In this document: in pieces, positions 8,315-18,659 of the stretch | Numbering within the stretch: the first letter of the stretch is position 1 | Layout: the number at the start of each line of letters is the position of its first letter | Origin: Leuconostoc fallax KCTC 3537 | Lineage (GTDB): Bacteria; Bacillota; Bacilli; Lactobacillales; Lactobacillaceae | Direction: 5' to 3' | NCBI RefSeq assembly: GCF_000165675.1 | Contig: NZ_AEIZ01000026.1 | Span: 62,001-126,000, forward strand | Length of the DNA stretch: 64,000 nt | Position numbers and translations under genes: made by a program | The notes under the pieces: generated by a model | Told to the model about the DNA's origin: nothing | What the model saw: only the letters and a program-made list of their open reading frames with translations | Databases searched by the model: none

Positions 8315-9271
8315 TCATTGTTCAGTTGTTTTCCCTTGTTGCTTAAGAATAACGTTTTGTGCACGTGTTAATTCTGATTGGGGTACAACTTCAAAACTTT
8401 GTCCATCAATCATTTGCGTATTACCCTGTAGGTGATCTTGTTTAATATTACCTAGGGCACCACGATAATTTAATGCTAAATTCTTCAACGACGTTGTTGA
8501 AATATCTGTTTGTATGTTATTTGACATTGTGTTCAACAAACTTGAATTAAACAGAGTCCCAACATTAGCTGAATTTTTCAAAACAGATTCGATAATTAAT
8601 TGTTGGCGGTTTTGACGACCATAATCACCTTGAGGATCATCATAACGCATCCGCGAGAATTTCAAAGCTTGCGAACCATCGAGATGATAAGTCTGTCCTT
8701 TGACGAAGCTCTCGCCTTCATAGGTAAAAGTCAAAGGTGATGTCACATCAACACCACCAACGGCATTAACCATCTTTTCTAAACCGCCCATATTAATCAA
8801 AGCATAACCATCAATCTTAATACCAAGTAAATCTTGAACAGCATCAATAGCTGTCGTTTCAGATCCATAAGTATAGGCCGCATTAATTTTAATTGGACTA
8901 CCTTGATATTTAACATATGTATCACGTGGAATAGACATAATGGTTGTTGATTTCAACTTTGGATTAGCCGACATAACCATCATCGTATCGGTTCTACCTT
9001 TGTAGTCTCTTCCCAATTCACCGGTATCTGTACCAAGAAGTAAATATGTTATTGGTTTACTTTTACTTGTTGCTTTATCCGCTTGTTTTGTATTTGTGTA
9101 TTTAGAATTATTTTGCATCTTAGATATGGTACTGTTAACGCTAAAGAAAGCATAAGCACCAGTACCAATAATACCGATAATTAATAACGCAACTATGGAT
9201 AAAATTATTTTACGCAAAGTATGCTTCTTCTTCGGTGCTTCATGACGTGATTGACGTGTATTCTTTTCCAT
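8315..9271 (-). CDS. LytR-CpsA-Psr (LCP) family cell-wall polymer ligase
   Basis: A 318-residue membrane-anchored LCP protein. Family members transfer wall teichoic acids or polysaccharides from lipid carriers to peptidoglycan. A basic cytoplasmic head (residues 1-22) precedes one transmembrane helix (~23-45). The extracellular LCP domain carries the typical blocks LLLGTDTGE, MSIPRDTYVKY with the conserved Arg-Asp, MVNAVGGVDV, and FSRMRYDDPQGDYGRQNRQQ. AGAGGG precedes the ATG. The older annotation as a transcriptional regulator (LytR) is misleading. Confidence 0.93.
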   Translation of the reverse strand: MEKNTRQSRHEAPKKKHTLRKIILSIVALLIIGIIGTGAYAFFSVNSTISKMQNNSKYTNTKQADKATSKSKPITYLLLGTDTGELGRDYKGRTDTMMVMSANPKLKSTTIMSIPRDTYVKYQGSPIKINAAYTYGSETTAIDAVQDLLGIKIDGYALINMGGLEKMVNAVGGVDVTSPLTFTYEGESFVKGQTYHLDGSQALKFSRMRYDDPQGDYGRQNRQQLIIESVLKNSANVGTLFNSSLLNTMSNNIQTDISTTSLKNLALNYRGALGNIKQDHLQGNTQMIDGQSFEVVPQSELTRAQNVILKQQGKTTEQ

Positions 9272-9316
9272 GGTTCCCTCTCGTATATATGAGATTCAAA
9301 TTTATAATTTCCATAG

Positions 9317-9346
9317 CAAAAAGGACCTTATATTATACAAGGCCCT
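9317..9346 (-). terminator. infC-rpmI-rplT operon terminator
   Basis: An 8-bp stem on the minus strand (AGGGCCTT / AAGGTCCT) with a nine-base loop is followed by TTTTT, just after the rplT stop. Confidence 0.75.
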
Positions 9347-9351
9347 CTTGA

Positions 9352-9771
9352 TTAACGTTCAACAGAAACAGTCTTTTCAGTTGTAGCAGCTTGACGCTCT
9401 TTAACTAAAACATTTTCTGAAGCCAAAGCTTCTTTAGCTTGGTTAGCTAATGCTGAGAAAGTTTCAAAATCTGAAACAGCTAAATCAGCTAACATCTTAC
9501 GGTTCAATTGTGAACCAGCTAATGTCAAACCGTGCATCAACTTTGAGTATGACAAACCATTCATACGCGCTGCTGCATTAATACGTGCAATCCACAACTT
9601 ACGGAAGTTACGCTTTGTATTCTTACGATCACGGTAAGCATACAAGTATGACTTGTAAACTTGTTGCTTAGCAACTTTAAAATTAATACGACGTTGACCA
9701 CGGTATCCCTTAGCCAACTTAATAAACTTTTTACGACGTGCGCGTGACACTGTACCACCCTTAACTCGCAT
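9352..9771 (-). CDS. rplT: 50S ribosomal protein L20
   Basis: Binds 23S rRNA early in large-subunit assembly and in Firmicutes also represses its own operon. It begins [16 protein letters not shown], with the conserved core [25 protein letters not shown]. At 139 residues it is ~20 longer than the usual ~119, with a polar tail after EALASENV. The frame shows no disruption there, so the tail appears real. AGGAGG precedes the ATG. Last gene of infC-rpmI-rplT. Confidence 0.97.
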   Translation of the reverse strand: MRVKGGTVSRARRKKFIKLAKGYRGQRRINFKVAKQQVYKSYLYAYRDRKNTKRNFRKLWIARINAAARMNGLSYSKLMHGLTLAGSQLNRKMLADLAVSDFETFSALANQAKEALASENVLVKERQAATTEKTVSVER

Positions 9772-9879
9772 GGGTATTTCCTCCTAGATAATCAATGAAT
9801 TCATACTGCACTATATGCTAGTATTCGAATCAAACCAATAAATATTGCAATTAATATTTATGTTTGTTTTATCGCCTAA

Positions 9880-10077
9880 TTAAATTTGGCTAAGCAACTT
9901 AGCGTATGTCTTAACTGTTGTAGAATCCATCATACGTGTACCACGTAATTGGCGACGTTGCTTCTTTGTCTTACCATGGAAACGGTGTGAAGTATAAGCA
10001 GAAGCCGACTTCAAACCACCGTTGGCTGTCTTTTTAAAGCGCTTTGCTGATGCGCGGTGTGTCTTCATCTTTGGCAT
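9880..10077 (-). CDS. rpmI: 50S ribosomal protein L35
   Basis: A 65-residue, highly basic large-subunit protein beginning [17 protein letters not shown], the family signature. It lies between infC and rplT in the conserved operon. Confidence 0.98.
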   Translation of the reverse strand: MPKMKTHRASAKRFKKTANGGLKSASAYTSHRFHGKTKKQRRQLRGTRMMDSTTVKTYAKLLSQI

Positions 10078-10109
10078 GACTAATCTCCTAATTTAAATTC
10101 TCTTGACAA

Positions 10110-10631
10110 TTATTTGTGTTCTTTTGGTGCCAAGACTAAGAACATTTGGCGGCCATCCATTTTGGCACGTTGTTCAACCTTGGCAATATCAGTTAATTCA
10201 TTGGCCATGCGTTCTAATACTTCACGACCAATATCCTGGTGCGTCATCATACGACCACGGAAACGTAAATTCAGTTTAACCTTGTTACCCTTTTCAAGGA
10301 ACTTGATTGCAGCCTTTTTACGTGTATCAAAATCACCAGAATCAATCACTGGACTCATCCGAACTTCTTTAGTTTGGACAATTTTTTGATTCTTACGTTG
10401 TTCCTTTTGCTTCTTTTGCTGTTGGAACTTGACTTTACCCCAGTCCATAATTTTGGCAACAGGTGGCACAGCATTAGCTTGCACCAATACTAAATCCTGC
10501 TCCATGTCTTCAGCAATTTTCTGAGCATCGCGTGTTGCCATTTCTGTTTGCTTACCGTTTTGGATAAGTAAAACACGTGGCGCGCGAATATTTTCGTTGA
10601 CTAAATCAACTTGTCTTGGTTGACGTGCTAT
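10110..10631 (-). CDS. infC: Translation initiation factor IF-3, probable ATA start
   Basis: IF-3 binds the 30S subunit, blocks premature 50S joining and proofreads the start codon. The first ATG in frame (10541) would omit ~30 conserved residues. Upstream the frame continues as [19 protein letters not shown], the normal IF-3 N-terminus, back to an ATA at 10629-10631 that stands 8 nt after GGAGGT. No ATG, GTG or TTG fits there, so a non-canonical AUA start is inferred, giving 173 residues, the usual length. Non-canonical infC starts (AUU in E. coli) are known to support autoregulation. The protein ends with the conserved [14 protein letters not shown]. Confidence 0.93.
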   Translation of the reverse strand: MARQPRQVDLVNENIRAPRVLLIQNGKQTEMATRDAQKIAEDMEQDLVLVQANAVPPVAKIMDWGKVKFQQQKKQKEQRKNQKIVQTKEVRMSPVIDSGDFDTRKKAAIKFLEKGNKVKLNLRFRGRMMTHQDIGREVLERMANELTDIAKVEQRAKMDGRQMFLVLAPKEHK

Positions 10632-10793
10632 TGTTAGGCACCTCCAAATTTATTTTTTGTGAACAAGAAGAAAAGCAGGATAGAAATAATATTCCACCCT
10701 GCTTAAACACTTGTAGTACTGACGTACAACGTGTATCTGCCCAACAATAACTATCATAAGGCGAGAAGCGGGTGCTTCTACTTGTTTCAACAG
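10632..10793 (-). promoter_or_regulatory. infC operon leader RNA (L20-leader type) with internal attenuator
   Basis: About 160 nt of untranslated leader before infC. It contains a GAAGCACCCGCTTCTCGCC-like element, which resembles leaders seen before infC in Lactobacillales. It also has an internal hairpin AAGCAGG / CCTGCTT (10673-10704) followed on the minus strand by TTTTCTTCTTG, a transcription attenuator. In Bacillus, L20 binds such a leader and represses the operon; the same role is inferred here. Confidence 0.7.
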
Positions 10794-10799
10794 TTATTA

Positions 10800-10827
10800 A
10801 GTATAGACATTTTTTATTTTTTGTCAA
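10800..10827 (-). promoter_or_regulatory. infC operon promoter
   Basis: On the minus strand TTGACA (10822-10827) and TATACT (10800-10805) are 16 bp apart as written. They would be 17 apart if the A missing from the overlapping permease end were restored. Confidence 0.85.
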
Positions 10828-12201
10828 GTACTTTGGTTGTTTATATGATACAAATCCAAAGATAATAATCCAAATTAAAGCACCAATAGCTGGAATTTGA
10901 GAATCTTTGTTAAAGAATAGTGTGATAAAGACAAACACGAAGAAAACAATGGTTAATGGCACCAATGTTCTTGGTGCAATCACCTTAAAACCATCTACCA
11001 TGTAGCTTGAAGATTGACGATATCTCATGTAAGCAATCAAAACCAAGATATAAATCATTAGGAATAAATCCGTTGCCGCACTTGAAACAAAACCAAATGC
11101 GTAATCAATAGATGGAATTAAACTAATAATTGCTGAAGCAGCGATCATAACAGCAGTCAGCTTAATCGCATTTGCTGGTACCTGTGCTTTAGATAACTTT
11201 TTAAATGGCTTTAAATATTGAGATTTTGATTGAAATGACAAGGCATAAAAATTACGACTTGCACTAAACAAAACACTACTCAAAGCTGAAGCTGCACTAG
11301 TAAGCACAACAAAGTTGATCAAAGCTGCTGCCCATTTGATACCGGCTAATTCAAATACCATCACAAACGGACTTTTATCAGCAGGTAATTCACGCCAAGG
11401 ATAAATCGTCATAATGATAAGTAATGCACCAAGGTAGAAAAGTAAAATACGCAATGGTATTTGGTTGATAGCATTAGGCAAAACTTTTCTGGGATTAGCA
11501 GTTTCCGCTGTTGTCATACCAATAAATTCCATACCAACAAAGGCAAACATGACCATTTGAAAGGCGTTAATAAAATTACCAGTGCCATTTGGAAAGATAG
11601 AAAAGTCTTTAATGACATTACTGAAAGCTACAGTACCTTCTGGTGTTTTAAATCCGGTAAAAGCCATAATCAATCCCGTTACAATTAGAGATAAAATGGC
11701 CACAATTTTAATCATTGCAAACCAAAATTCAGTTTCACCAAATAACGAAACCGCCACCAAATTAACACCAGTTAATACAGCTAGCATGATGACCTGAATT
11801 AACCAAGATGGCACTTCTGGCAACCAGAATTGAATATAATTGGCGACAGCCGTTAATTCACCCATCCCCATAAAAATCAACGCTAGCCAATACGACCATC
11901 GTGCAAAGAAGCCAGCGCGATTATCGATGAATTTGGTAATAAAGGTAATGAACGTGTGTTGTGTTGGATCCGCATAAAGTAATTCACCAATACTACGCAT
12001 CATCACAAACATAAAGAAGCCAACTGCAAGATAAATCAATAAGATTGACGGTCCAGCATAGTGAATCGAATTACCCGCGCCCATGAATAAGCCAGTACCA
12101 ATGGTACCGCCAATCGCAATTAGCTGAACATGGCGGCTTTGTAAACCACCTTGTTTTGCCTTCGAATGATCACTATTACCGTCATTCGATTGTTCAGACA
12201 T
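10814..12201 (-). CDS. APC superfamily amino-acid permease, likely threonine-linked (3' frameshift)
   Basis: A 12-helix permease of the AAT type (AroP/GabP-like), with the family N-terminal signature IAIGGTIGTGLFMGAGNSIHYAG and the FVGMEFIGMTTAETANP block. It starts one base after the thrS stop and lies behind the Thr-specific T-box, so threonine or a related amino acid is the likely substrate (inference). As written, the frame runs past its natural end through the infC promoter and leader to 10606. Adding one A to the run near 10817 gives a stop after KYLTKK and a 462-residue protein. No promoter or terminator separates it from thrS. Confidence 0.88.
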
Positions 12202-14166
12202 TTATTCCACCGCCGTTTCACGAGAATAACGTGCAACATCAGCTAAAATAAGTTTCTCAAATGCTGCAATACTGATTGTTTCAGTCTTTTCTGATCCATA
12301 TTGTCTAACAGTGACTGTTTCATCAGCAACTTCATTATCACCAAGTACTAGTGTGTAAGGTACTTTCTTCGTTTGTGCTTCACGAATCAAATATCCCATC
12401 TTAGCGTCTTTTGTTTCAACATTAGCACGCAAGCCAGCTACCTGTAGCTGTTGTTGAATACGTCGTGCATAGTCACCATGAGCACCCAAATTAACTGGAA
12501 TGATTTGAACTTGCAATGGGCTTAACCATGTTGGGAAAGCACCCTTGTACATTTCAATGAGGTAGGCTGTGAAGCGCTCCATTGTCCCAACAATACCACG
12601 ATGCAACATCACCGGACGATGATTATCTTTGCCATCTTCACCAATATAAGAAAGATCAAAACGTTCAGGCAACAAGAAATCAAGTTGAATCGTTGACAAA
12701 GTTTCTTCGCCGCCCAAAGCTGTCTTAGTCTGAACATCTAATTTAGGACCGTAAAATGCAGCTTCACCTTCAGCTTCAAAGTAATCCAAGCCGAGGTCAT
12801 CCATTGCTGTCTTAAGCTGCTTTTGGCTCTTTTCCCACATCTCATCATCATCGAAGTACTTAGCTGTATTCTTAGGATCACGATATGACAAACGGAAACG
12901 ATAATCTGTGATATTGAAGTCTTCATAGACTTCCATCATCATCTTCAAAATCGACTTGAATTCTTCCTCTAACTTTTCTGGTTCCACGAAAGTGTGACCA
13001 TCATTCAGAGTCATTTCACGAACACGTGATAATCCAGTTAACGCACCAGACTTTTCATAACGATGCATCATACCCAATTCAGCAATACGCATTGGTAATT
13101 CACGGTATGAACGAGGCTTATGCTTATAAATCATAATATGTGATGGACAGTTCATTGGTCGTAATTCAAGGAACTCGCCGTCTCCCATATCCATAGGTGG
13201 GAACATATCTTCACGATAGTGTTCCCAATGTCCAGATGTTTTATACAAGTTAAGGTTAGACAAAATTGGCGTATAGACATGTAGATAATCATTTGATAAT
13301 TCTTTATCAACAATATAACGTTCAACTTGACGACGAATTGTTGCGCCATTTGGTAGCCATACAGGTAAGCCTGATCCAACCTCTTGACTTGTAAAGAACA
13401 AATCAAGATCTCGTCCGATGTTACGATGGTCTCTTTCTTTAGCTTCTTGGCGACGTTGTAATTCAGCTTCAACATCTGCTGCCTTCCAGAAAGCTGTACC
13501 ATAAATTCGTTGCATCATATGATTTGATGAATCACCACGCCAATAAGCACCAGCAACTGACACTAACTTAAAGTGCTTAATCCAACTAGTTGATGGCACT
13601 AAACCACCTTTATCTAATTCAATGTGATCGCCTTGTACAGCGATTGTAATTTTTTCTTCAGCCGGTAAATCGTTAATTAATTCAACCTTGTACGGATCAT
13701 CCTTAAACATGCTTAATGCTTCTTCGCGTGTAATTTCACGAGAAACAATCGGCAAATCTTCTTTAACAATTTTATGCATCATGGCTTCGATTTCAGCAAA
13801 ATCTTCAACAGATACTTGATTACCTGCCCCATTATCTGTATCGTAGTAAAAACCATTTTCAATGAACGGTCCGACACCAAAATGAATATTGCTAAACTTT
13901 GGAATACGCTTTAAAGCTTGTGCTAACAAATGTGACGCAGAATGACGCAATAAATCAAGCGCTTCGTCATCACTTGTTGTAATTAACTGAAATTGGCCTG
14001 ATGCAGGAATGACATCATGCATGCCAACATACGCACCATTTAACTTAGCTGAAACTGATTTTTTAGCTAATGATTTAGAAATACTTTCAGCAACATCTAA
14101 GGGTTTTGTTCCCGCTGCAAATGTTTTGATTGCACCATCAGGAAATACAAGTTCTAATTCTGACAT
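12202..14166 (-). CDS. thrS: Threonyl-tRNA synthetase
   Basis: Class II synthetase charging tRNA-Thr. The 654 residues carry, in order, an N-terminal TGS domain, the editing domain with [13 protein letters not shown] (residues ~80), class II motif 2 around [22 protein letters not shown], and motif 3 [12 protein letters not shown]. The zinc ligand cysteine lies in LRPMNCPSH. An ATG at 14166 follows GGAGGAAAGT and is preferred over an upstream in-frame TTG lying within that site. The T-box leader upstream places it under uncharged tRNA-Thr control, together with the downstream permease. Confidence 0.97.
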   Translation of the reverse strand: MSELELVFPDGAIKTFAAGTKPLDVAESISKSLAKKSVSAKLNGAYVGMHDVIPASGQFQLITTSDDEALDLLRHSASHLLAQALKRIPKFSNIHFGVGPFIENGFYYDTDNGAGNQVSVEDFAEIEAMMHKIVKEDLPIVSREITREEALSMFKDDPYKVELINDLPAEEKITIAVQGDHIELDKGGLVPSTSWIKHFKLVSVAGAYWRGDSSNHMMQRIYGTAFWKAADVEAELQRRQEAKERDHRNIGRDLDLFFTSQEVGSGLPVWLPNGATIRRQVERYIVDKELSNDYLHVYTPILSNLNLYKTSGHWEHYREDMFPPMDMGDGEFLELRPMNCPSHIMIYKHKPRSYRELPMRIAELGMMHRYEKSGALTGLSRVREMTLNDGHTFVEPEKLEEEFKSILKMMMEVYEDFNITDYRFRLSYRDPKNTAKYFDDDEMWEKSQKQLKTAMDDLGLDYFEAEGEAAFYGPKLDVQTKTALGGEETLSTIQLDFLLPERFDLSYIGEDGKDNHRPVMLHRGIVGTMERFTAYLIEMYKGAFPTWLSPLQVQIIPVNLGAHGDYARRIQQQLQVAGLRANVETKDAKMGYLIREAQTKKVPYTLVLGDNEVADETVTVRQYGSEKTETISIAAFEKLILADVARYSRETAVE

Positions 14167-14225
14167 ACTTTCCTCCAATAGGATTTACATCGCTGTAATT
14201 CCAATATAGTTTCATTAATAAACAC

Positions 14226-14475
14226 AAAAATCGCCCCTCTAGATATAAAATAAATATCTAAAGGGACGATTAACCGTGGTACCACCCAAATTTATGGACA
14301 ATGATGCATTGTCCATCCTCTACGACAGTATAACGGTGTCACCCGAAGTAGTTTTCTAATACATTACTCACCACTCACTCAAAGGTAGTCTTCATGATAC
14401 GCGTTGCTAATTCCCACCAAACATTAGCTCTCTTTGTAAACGCCATACAATGAAGTTGTCCTTATCAATGTTTAT
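14226..14475 (-). promoter_or_regulatory. T-box leader for thrS (threonine)
   Basis: About 250 nt between promoter and thrS. The T-box itself, GGGTGGTACCACGG on the minus strand (14274-14287), precedes a long terminator stem (14226-14270) ending in T. A candidate Thr specifier codon ACC (14384-14386) lies in GACTACCTTTGAG of stem I. Uncharged tRNA-Thr would bind the specifier and the T-box bulge and switch on thrS and the permease. Confidence 0.92.
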
Positions 14476-14482
14476 AGGTGCA

Positions 14483-14511
14483 ATGTTATCATGTATTTTT
14501 ATATATTTCAA
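14483..14511 (-). promoter_or_regulatory. thrS promoter
   Basis: TTGAAA (14506-14511) and TAACAT (14483-14488) on the minus strand with 17 bp between, just upstream of the T-box leader. Confidence 0.65.
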
Positions 14512-14534
14512 CTTAATTTATCATATTCTGTTCA

Positions 14535-15308
14535 TTATTGCTTCAAAATACCTTGTTTCTTTTGTTTAACAAAATCTCGAACGACTAACCAACTTGCGAG
14601 CCAAATACTTAACAAGATACCTAGCATACCTAATAACATCGTCACTAATTCTACAACCAGGACTTTAGAATTAAAAAACATTGCTACAGCATAATTCAAT
14701 CTGACAAACCAAATAATCAAGGGTAGGCTGGCGCCCAAAACACCGAAAAACAATGTATTAATTGCTGTGCCCAAAATTTGTCCACCAATAATACGTGCAT
14801 GTCCATATAAGTTTTTAACAGAAATATTCGGTGTTCGCTCAATGACTTCATTAAGGTCGGCAATGATTGCCATTGCTGCCTCGGCTACGGCACCTAAAGT
14901 TGAAATAATCATCGTTGTAATCGCAATTCTACCAAAGTCTATACCAACGTTTGTTGATAAGCCTTCCAGTTCTTCCGAATTTTCAGTAGCAAACCCCTGA
15001 AATTGACCTACCCACTGCAATATTATAGCCATCACAAACAAAATACCAATGACAATAACACTGGTTAAGAAAGCCTGATTCGTTACACTCGGATCATCCG
15101 CACCTAAATAAATAGCAACAGCTAAAATAATAATTGACACAATAATCGTCACAACATAGGCATTGAATTGCCAATTCATCAGAATCATTAATACAAAGAT
15201 TGCCAAAAAGTTAATCATTAAACCAATGAAGCCACGCAGTCCCTGCTTACCGCCAACGAGTAACATCAAAACGAATAAAATCAGCATTAGCATCATAATG
15301 GCATTCAT
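14535..15308 (-). CDS. YibE/F family membrane protein (second copy, YibF-like)
   Basis: A 257-residue polytopic membrane protein of the YibE/F family, with about seven hydrophobic segments and the family block GAVAEAAMAIIADLNEVIE (inside ~140-165) followed by a GRxIIGxxLGTxINTLFFG-like segment. Function is unknown. It overlaps the upstream paralogue by four bases, so the two probably act as a pair. No partner gene gives a metabolic hint. Confidence 0.85.
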   Translation of the reverse strand: MNAIMMLMLILFVLMLLVGGKQGLRGFIGLMINFLAIFVLMILMNWQFNAYVVTIIVSIIILAVAIYLGADDPSVTNQAFLTSVIVIGILFVMAIILQWVGQFQGFATENSEELEGLSTNVGIDFGRIAITTMIISTLGAVAEAAMAIIADLNEVIERTPNISVKNLYGHARIIGGQILGTAINTLFFGVLGASLPLIIWFVRLNYAVAMFFNSKVLVVELVTMLLGMLGILLSIWLASWLVVRDFVKQKKQGILKQ

Positions 15309-16386
15309 ATTTTAGCCACCTTTCTTTGAAGAAAGAATGCAACAATTGCACTCGTTACTGGTACTGCCAAAACAATTCCAATTCCCGACACGACTGTTTG
15401 TAAAATGCCAAGGTTCATCACCATTTCTAAAATATATGGCCAGTTATTCCCATTCCTAAGCATCAAAATAACCATTGGCATTGTTTCAGCAATGAAAATC
15501 ATGAACAAAACATTAATCAATGTTCCCATAATATCGCGGCCAATCGACATCCCCGCATGCCAATATTCTTTAAAATGACGTTGCGCATTTTCACGATGCA
15601 TGCCAAATAATCCGGCCACAATATCTGCAGCCTCATCCATAACAGCACCTAGTACACCAATAATCGTCTGCGCAATAAAGAGTGTTGCAGGCACCTGAGT
15701 CACATAAGCCATTGTTTCAAAATGAACGCCATTATTATGTGTTAATAATAATACAATTGACATAATACCCATAGTTAACGCTGTACTAGTGAGTGTCGCA
15801 AAGAAAGTTAAGCGCATTTGTAATGTTCTGCCTAGAACAAATAGCAAACTGCTCAATGCAAAGAATCCAGCTAAAATACTAAAAATCAAAATAACATTGG
15901 GATTTTTAAATTGCACATCAATCCCAACAGCCACAATGAAAAGTACAATATTAGTAATTAAACTTAATAGTAGCCAACTCGTAGCACGACGCTGACCGTA
16001 AAAATAAAGTAATAAAATAAACAATGTCGCTAATAAACCAAGTACAGTGTCTCTTTTCAAAGATAATATATGGTATCGATTACTCAGCTTTTCTAGAATC
16101 AACTGGTCCCCAACACGATAGCGATGTAATACTGTCTGCGACTGATTAAAGCCATTAGTCAATATGATGCGTTTTTGCTGACGATTCAGTAATCGAATGG
16201 TTAATTTTTGCTGATAAATTTGATCTTCGTTGTTATGTTCATCGGTTATACTTTGTACTTTTTGATTGTGTACTTGAACAACTTGCCCAACTGGGTGCTG
16301 ATATAAAAAGGCATTGTGCCGTAAAAAAAACCAACACCAATAAGTATCACTAAAGCCACAAGAATACGTTTAAATACTTTTGCCAT
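15305..16386 (-). CDS. YibE/F family membrane protein (first copy, YibE-like; one frameshift)
   Basis: Membrane protein of the YibE/F family; a conserved block GVLGAVMDEAADIVAGL parallels GAVAEAAMAIIADL in its neighbour. The N-terminal portion (MAKVFKRILVALVILIGVG, a transmembrane anchor) is split off by a frame break in a T run near 16325. With one T restored the frame runs on through RHNAFLYQHPVGQVVQVHNQ into an extracytoplasmic domain and then the membrane domain, 360 residues in all. Its ATG overlaps the dnaI stop (TAATG). The extracytoplasmic N-terminal domain distinguishes it from the downstream paralogue. Confidence 0.85.
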
Positions 16387-17308
16387 TATGACTCCAATCG
16401 TCTATTTTTCCCTGACATTGGAATGGGTTTAGCCAAAAAACGAACGCGTTGCATCAATCGAGCAGCTTTAACTGGTTCAACACCATCTCTTGTTTGTGTT
16501 AAATGTTCCTCTAACCCTTTCATAGAAAAATTAGAAGTGAAAAATGTGGTCAGTTCATTTTGCATACGATGTTCTAAGATAACACCCAAAATATCATCAC
16601 GAATCCACGCACTCAATGTATCAGCACCCATATCATCAAGTATTAATATAGTCGCATTTTTAGCTTGATCAATTAAGCGCTGTGTACTACTGTCTTTTTG
16701 GCCAATACTATTTTTAACATCCACGGCAAACGATGGAAAATGTAACAACATCACATCGATGTTATTCGCAGCCAATGCATTCGCAAGCGCTCCCATTAAA
16801 TAAGTTTTACCAACACCAAAATCACCATATAAATACAATCCCTGTACATAATTTTTGGCATGTGTTAGATTATCCAAAATATTAATCGCTTCAACAATGG
16901 CATCTATACGACCCGATTCTTGAACCACAGCCGCCAAGTCGGCCTGCTGAATGGCAACAGGCATTTTATAAGTGTTCAAGTGCTCTTTTTGCCGTAACTT
17001 ATTTTGTGTTTGTTGTGTTGGCACATACTTCACATGGATATAGCCCTTTTCAATATCCAACTGTGGCACATACCCTGGATATAATGTCTTACTATTCTGC
17101 GCCGCCATATTACGTTGCTGAACATATTCATATAATGCTGTTAAAGACTGTGAAAAAGCATCTGGTGCTAATTTATCTTGATTAGCTTGCCAGAAATCTT
17201 GAATATCCTGATCTTGTTTCAACATTTCTATCGTATGAATGGATTGACTATTTTTAAGATGTGGATATTGTTTTTTAATTTTTCTAATACTTCTGACAAA
17301 TTTTGCAT
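16386..17308 (-). CDS. dnaI: Primosomal protein DnaI, helicase loader (one frameshift)
   Basis: AAA+ ATPase that loads the replicative helicase DnaC in Firmicutes. Walker A is GDFGVGKTYL, Walker B is ILILDDMGADTL, and a sensor-like FFTSNFS follows. The true start is the ATG at 17308 behind TGAGGA: MQNLSEVLEK, then a frame break in an A run near 17270 that one extra A repairs (KKQYPHLKNSQSIHTIEML). The restored length of 307 matches homologues (~311). It lies between dnaB and yibE in one operon. Confidence 0.93.
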
Positions 17309-17330
17309 ACTAGATTCCTCATCTCATAGC

Positions 17331-18659
17331 TTAATCCTTGGTCTTCAGATCTTTCAATTTAGCTAACGCTTTTTGAATATCCTTTTGATCATATTCCGGT
17401 TGCTTTGCTGTGACATTTTCCATTTTTGGTTCAATTTTAGCCATCCGATTACGCGTACGCGATGACGTCTTAATCTGACGATTTTGCTGACTCTGTTGTT
17501 TTTGATCATGATGCCGTTTAATAGCATGTATGGCTAGCGTCGCTGTCGTCACCTTCTGTTGTGCCCATTCATTCGCAATCGTTTCTGTCAATGCCCGCGA
17601 TAACGATGTATTATCCATACCGATAAGAATTTGATGTAATAAAACATTAATTACTGGTGGGTTCAATATTCCCTGTGTTGTTAAGTCATTGACAATATTG
17701 CGTTCACTGTTCGTAATAAAGCCACCACGTGATTGCTTAATCTGAGACAAGAAATGCATTGGTGGTATCTGATTGGCTGCTTCAACAAGTGCTTTAGCCG
17801 TTTTAGATAAAGCTTCATCATGGCTTTCTACAGATGATATTTGAGGTTGATTACCCGTTGGCTGTGTTGAACGCGTCGTATCCAATTGTGTTTTAAGCGC
17901 ACGTTGCATTCCAGCTTGATCAATTTCGTGCGTATCCAACGTTACCGTTTGACTCACAATATTTGCTAACTGTTGTTCATTTACCCCATACAACAAATGC
18001 TGTGCTATCAAAAAGTTACGATGTTTATTAATTTCGTCGACTGTTGTTCCTTGTACAAGTTGAGCAAAGGCCTCAAAATTAAAATGGTCATCTTTAACTA
18101 CTGGCTTAGCCATGTCCAATCGAACACTTTGCTGTGGAATGGTCGGTGTACTTTCATTTTTAAAAATCTGTAAGAAATGTGCTGAAACATCCTCACCCTG
18201 GATTTTTTGAATACCTTGTATGCCGTAACGTTTTTGTAGCACAATAAAACGTTCTTCACCTACAAACTTGTACAATAAACCTGTTAACAATTGTTCCTTG
18301 AAAAAATCTTGCGCTGACAGTGCTGGTAATAATCGATAATAATAAGTATCCACAGAAGTAGTCGTATCATGAAACGTCTTAACTAATCCGACGGCTTCTA
18401 ATTTTCGCCGTAATCTCACAAAAGTTGGCAGGCTTAAGTTTAGACTGTCTAATAAGAAATTATGATCTAATACATCCGTAACGCTAACATAGTTTATTTC
18501 TGTTGCTAACATATGATAAAGTGCATAACCAGTAGAACCAATAAACGGAACGTATAAATCAAAGGTACGCGCTAAATCAGCAAATGAAATCGGTACTGCT
18601 GCTTGTACTAGTACCCTTGCATTTGCATGTAATTCAATTGTTGGTTTACTTTCCTGCAT
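17331..18659 (-). CDS. dnaB: Replication initiation and membrane attachment protein DnaB (Firmicutes type)
   Basis: Primosome component that works with DnaD and DnaI to load the helicase at oriC and restart sites; not the E. coli DnaB helicase. It begins with a winged-helix-like DDBH1 region (residues ~20-120, with DLYVPFIGSTGYALYHMLATE) and ends with a DnaD-like domain (FSLTQ-type helices near 290-380) and a basic tail. The ATG at 18659 lies inside the end of coaE; an in-frame TTG at 18671 is an alternative start. The overlap with coaE suggests coupled translation. Followed by dnaI, as in other Firmicutes. Confidence 0.9.
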   Translation of the reverse strand: MQESKPTIELHANARVLVQAAVPISFADLARTFDLYVPFIGSTGYALYHMLATEINYVSVTDVLDHNFLLDSLNLSLPTFVRLRRKLEAVGLVKTFHDTTTSVDTYYYRLLPALSAQDFFKEQLLTGLLYKFVGEERFIVLQKRYGIQGIQKIQGEDVSAHFLQIFKNESTPTIPQQSVRLDMAKPVVKDDHFNFEAFAQLVQGTTVDEINKHRNFLIAQHLLYGVNEQQLANIVSQTVTLDTHEIDQAGMQRALKTQLDTTRSTQPTGNQPQISSVESHDEALSKTAKALVEAANQIPPMHFLSQIKQSRGGFITNSERNIVNDLTTQGILNPPVINVLLHQILIGMDNTSLSRALTETIANEWAQQKVTTATLAIHAIKRHHDQKQQSQQNRQIKTSSRTRNRMAKIEPKMENVTAKQPEYDQKDIQKALAKLKDLKTKD

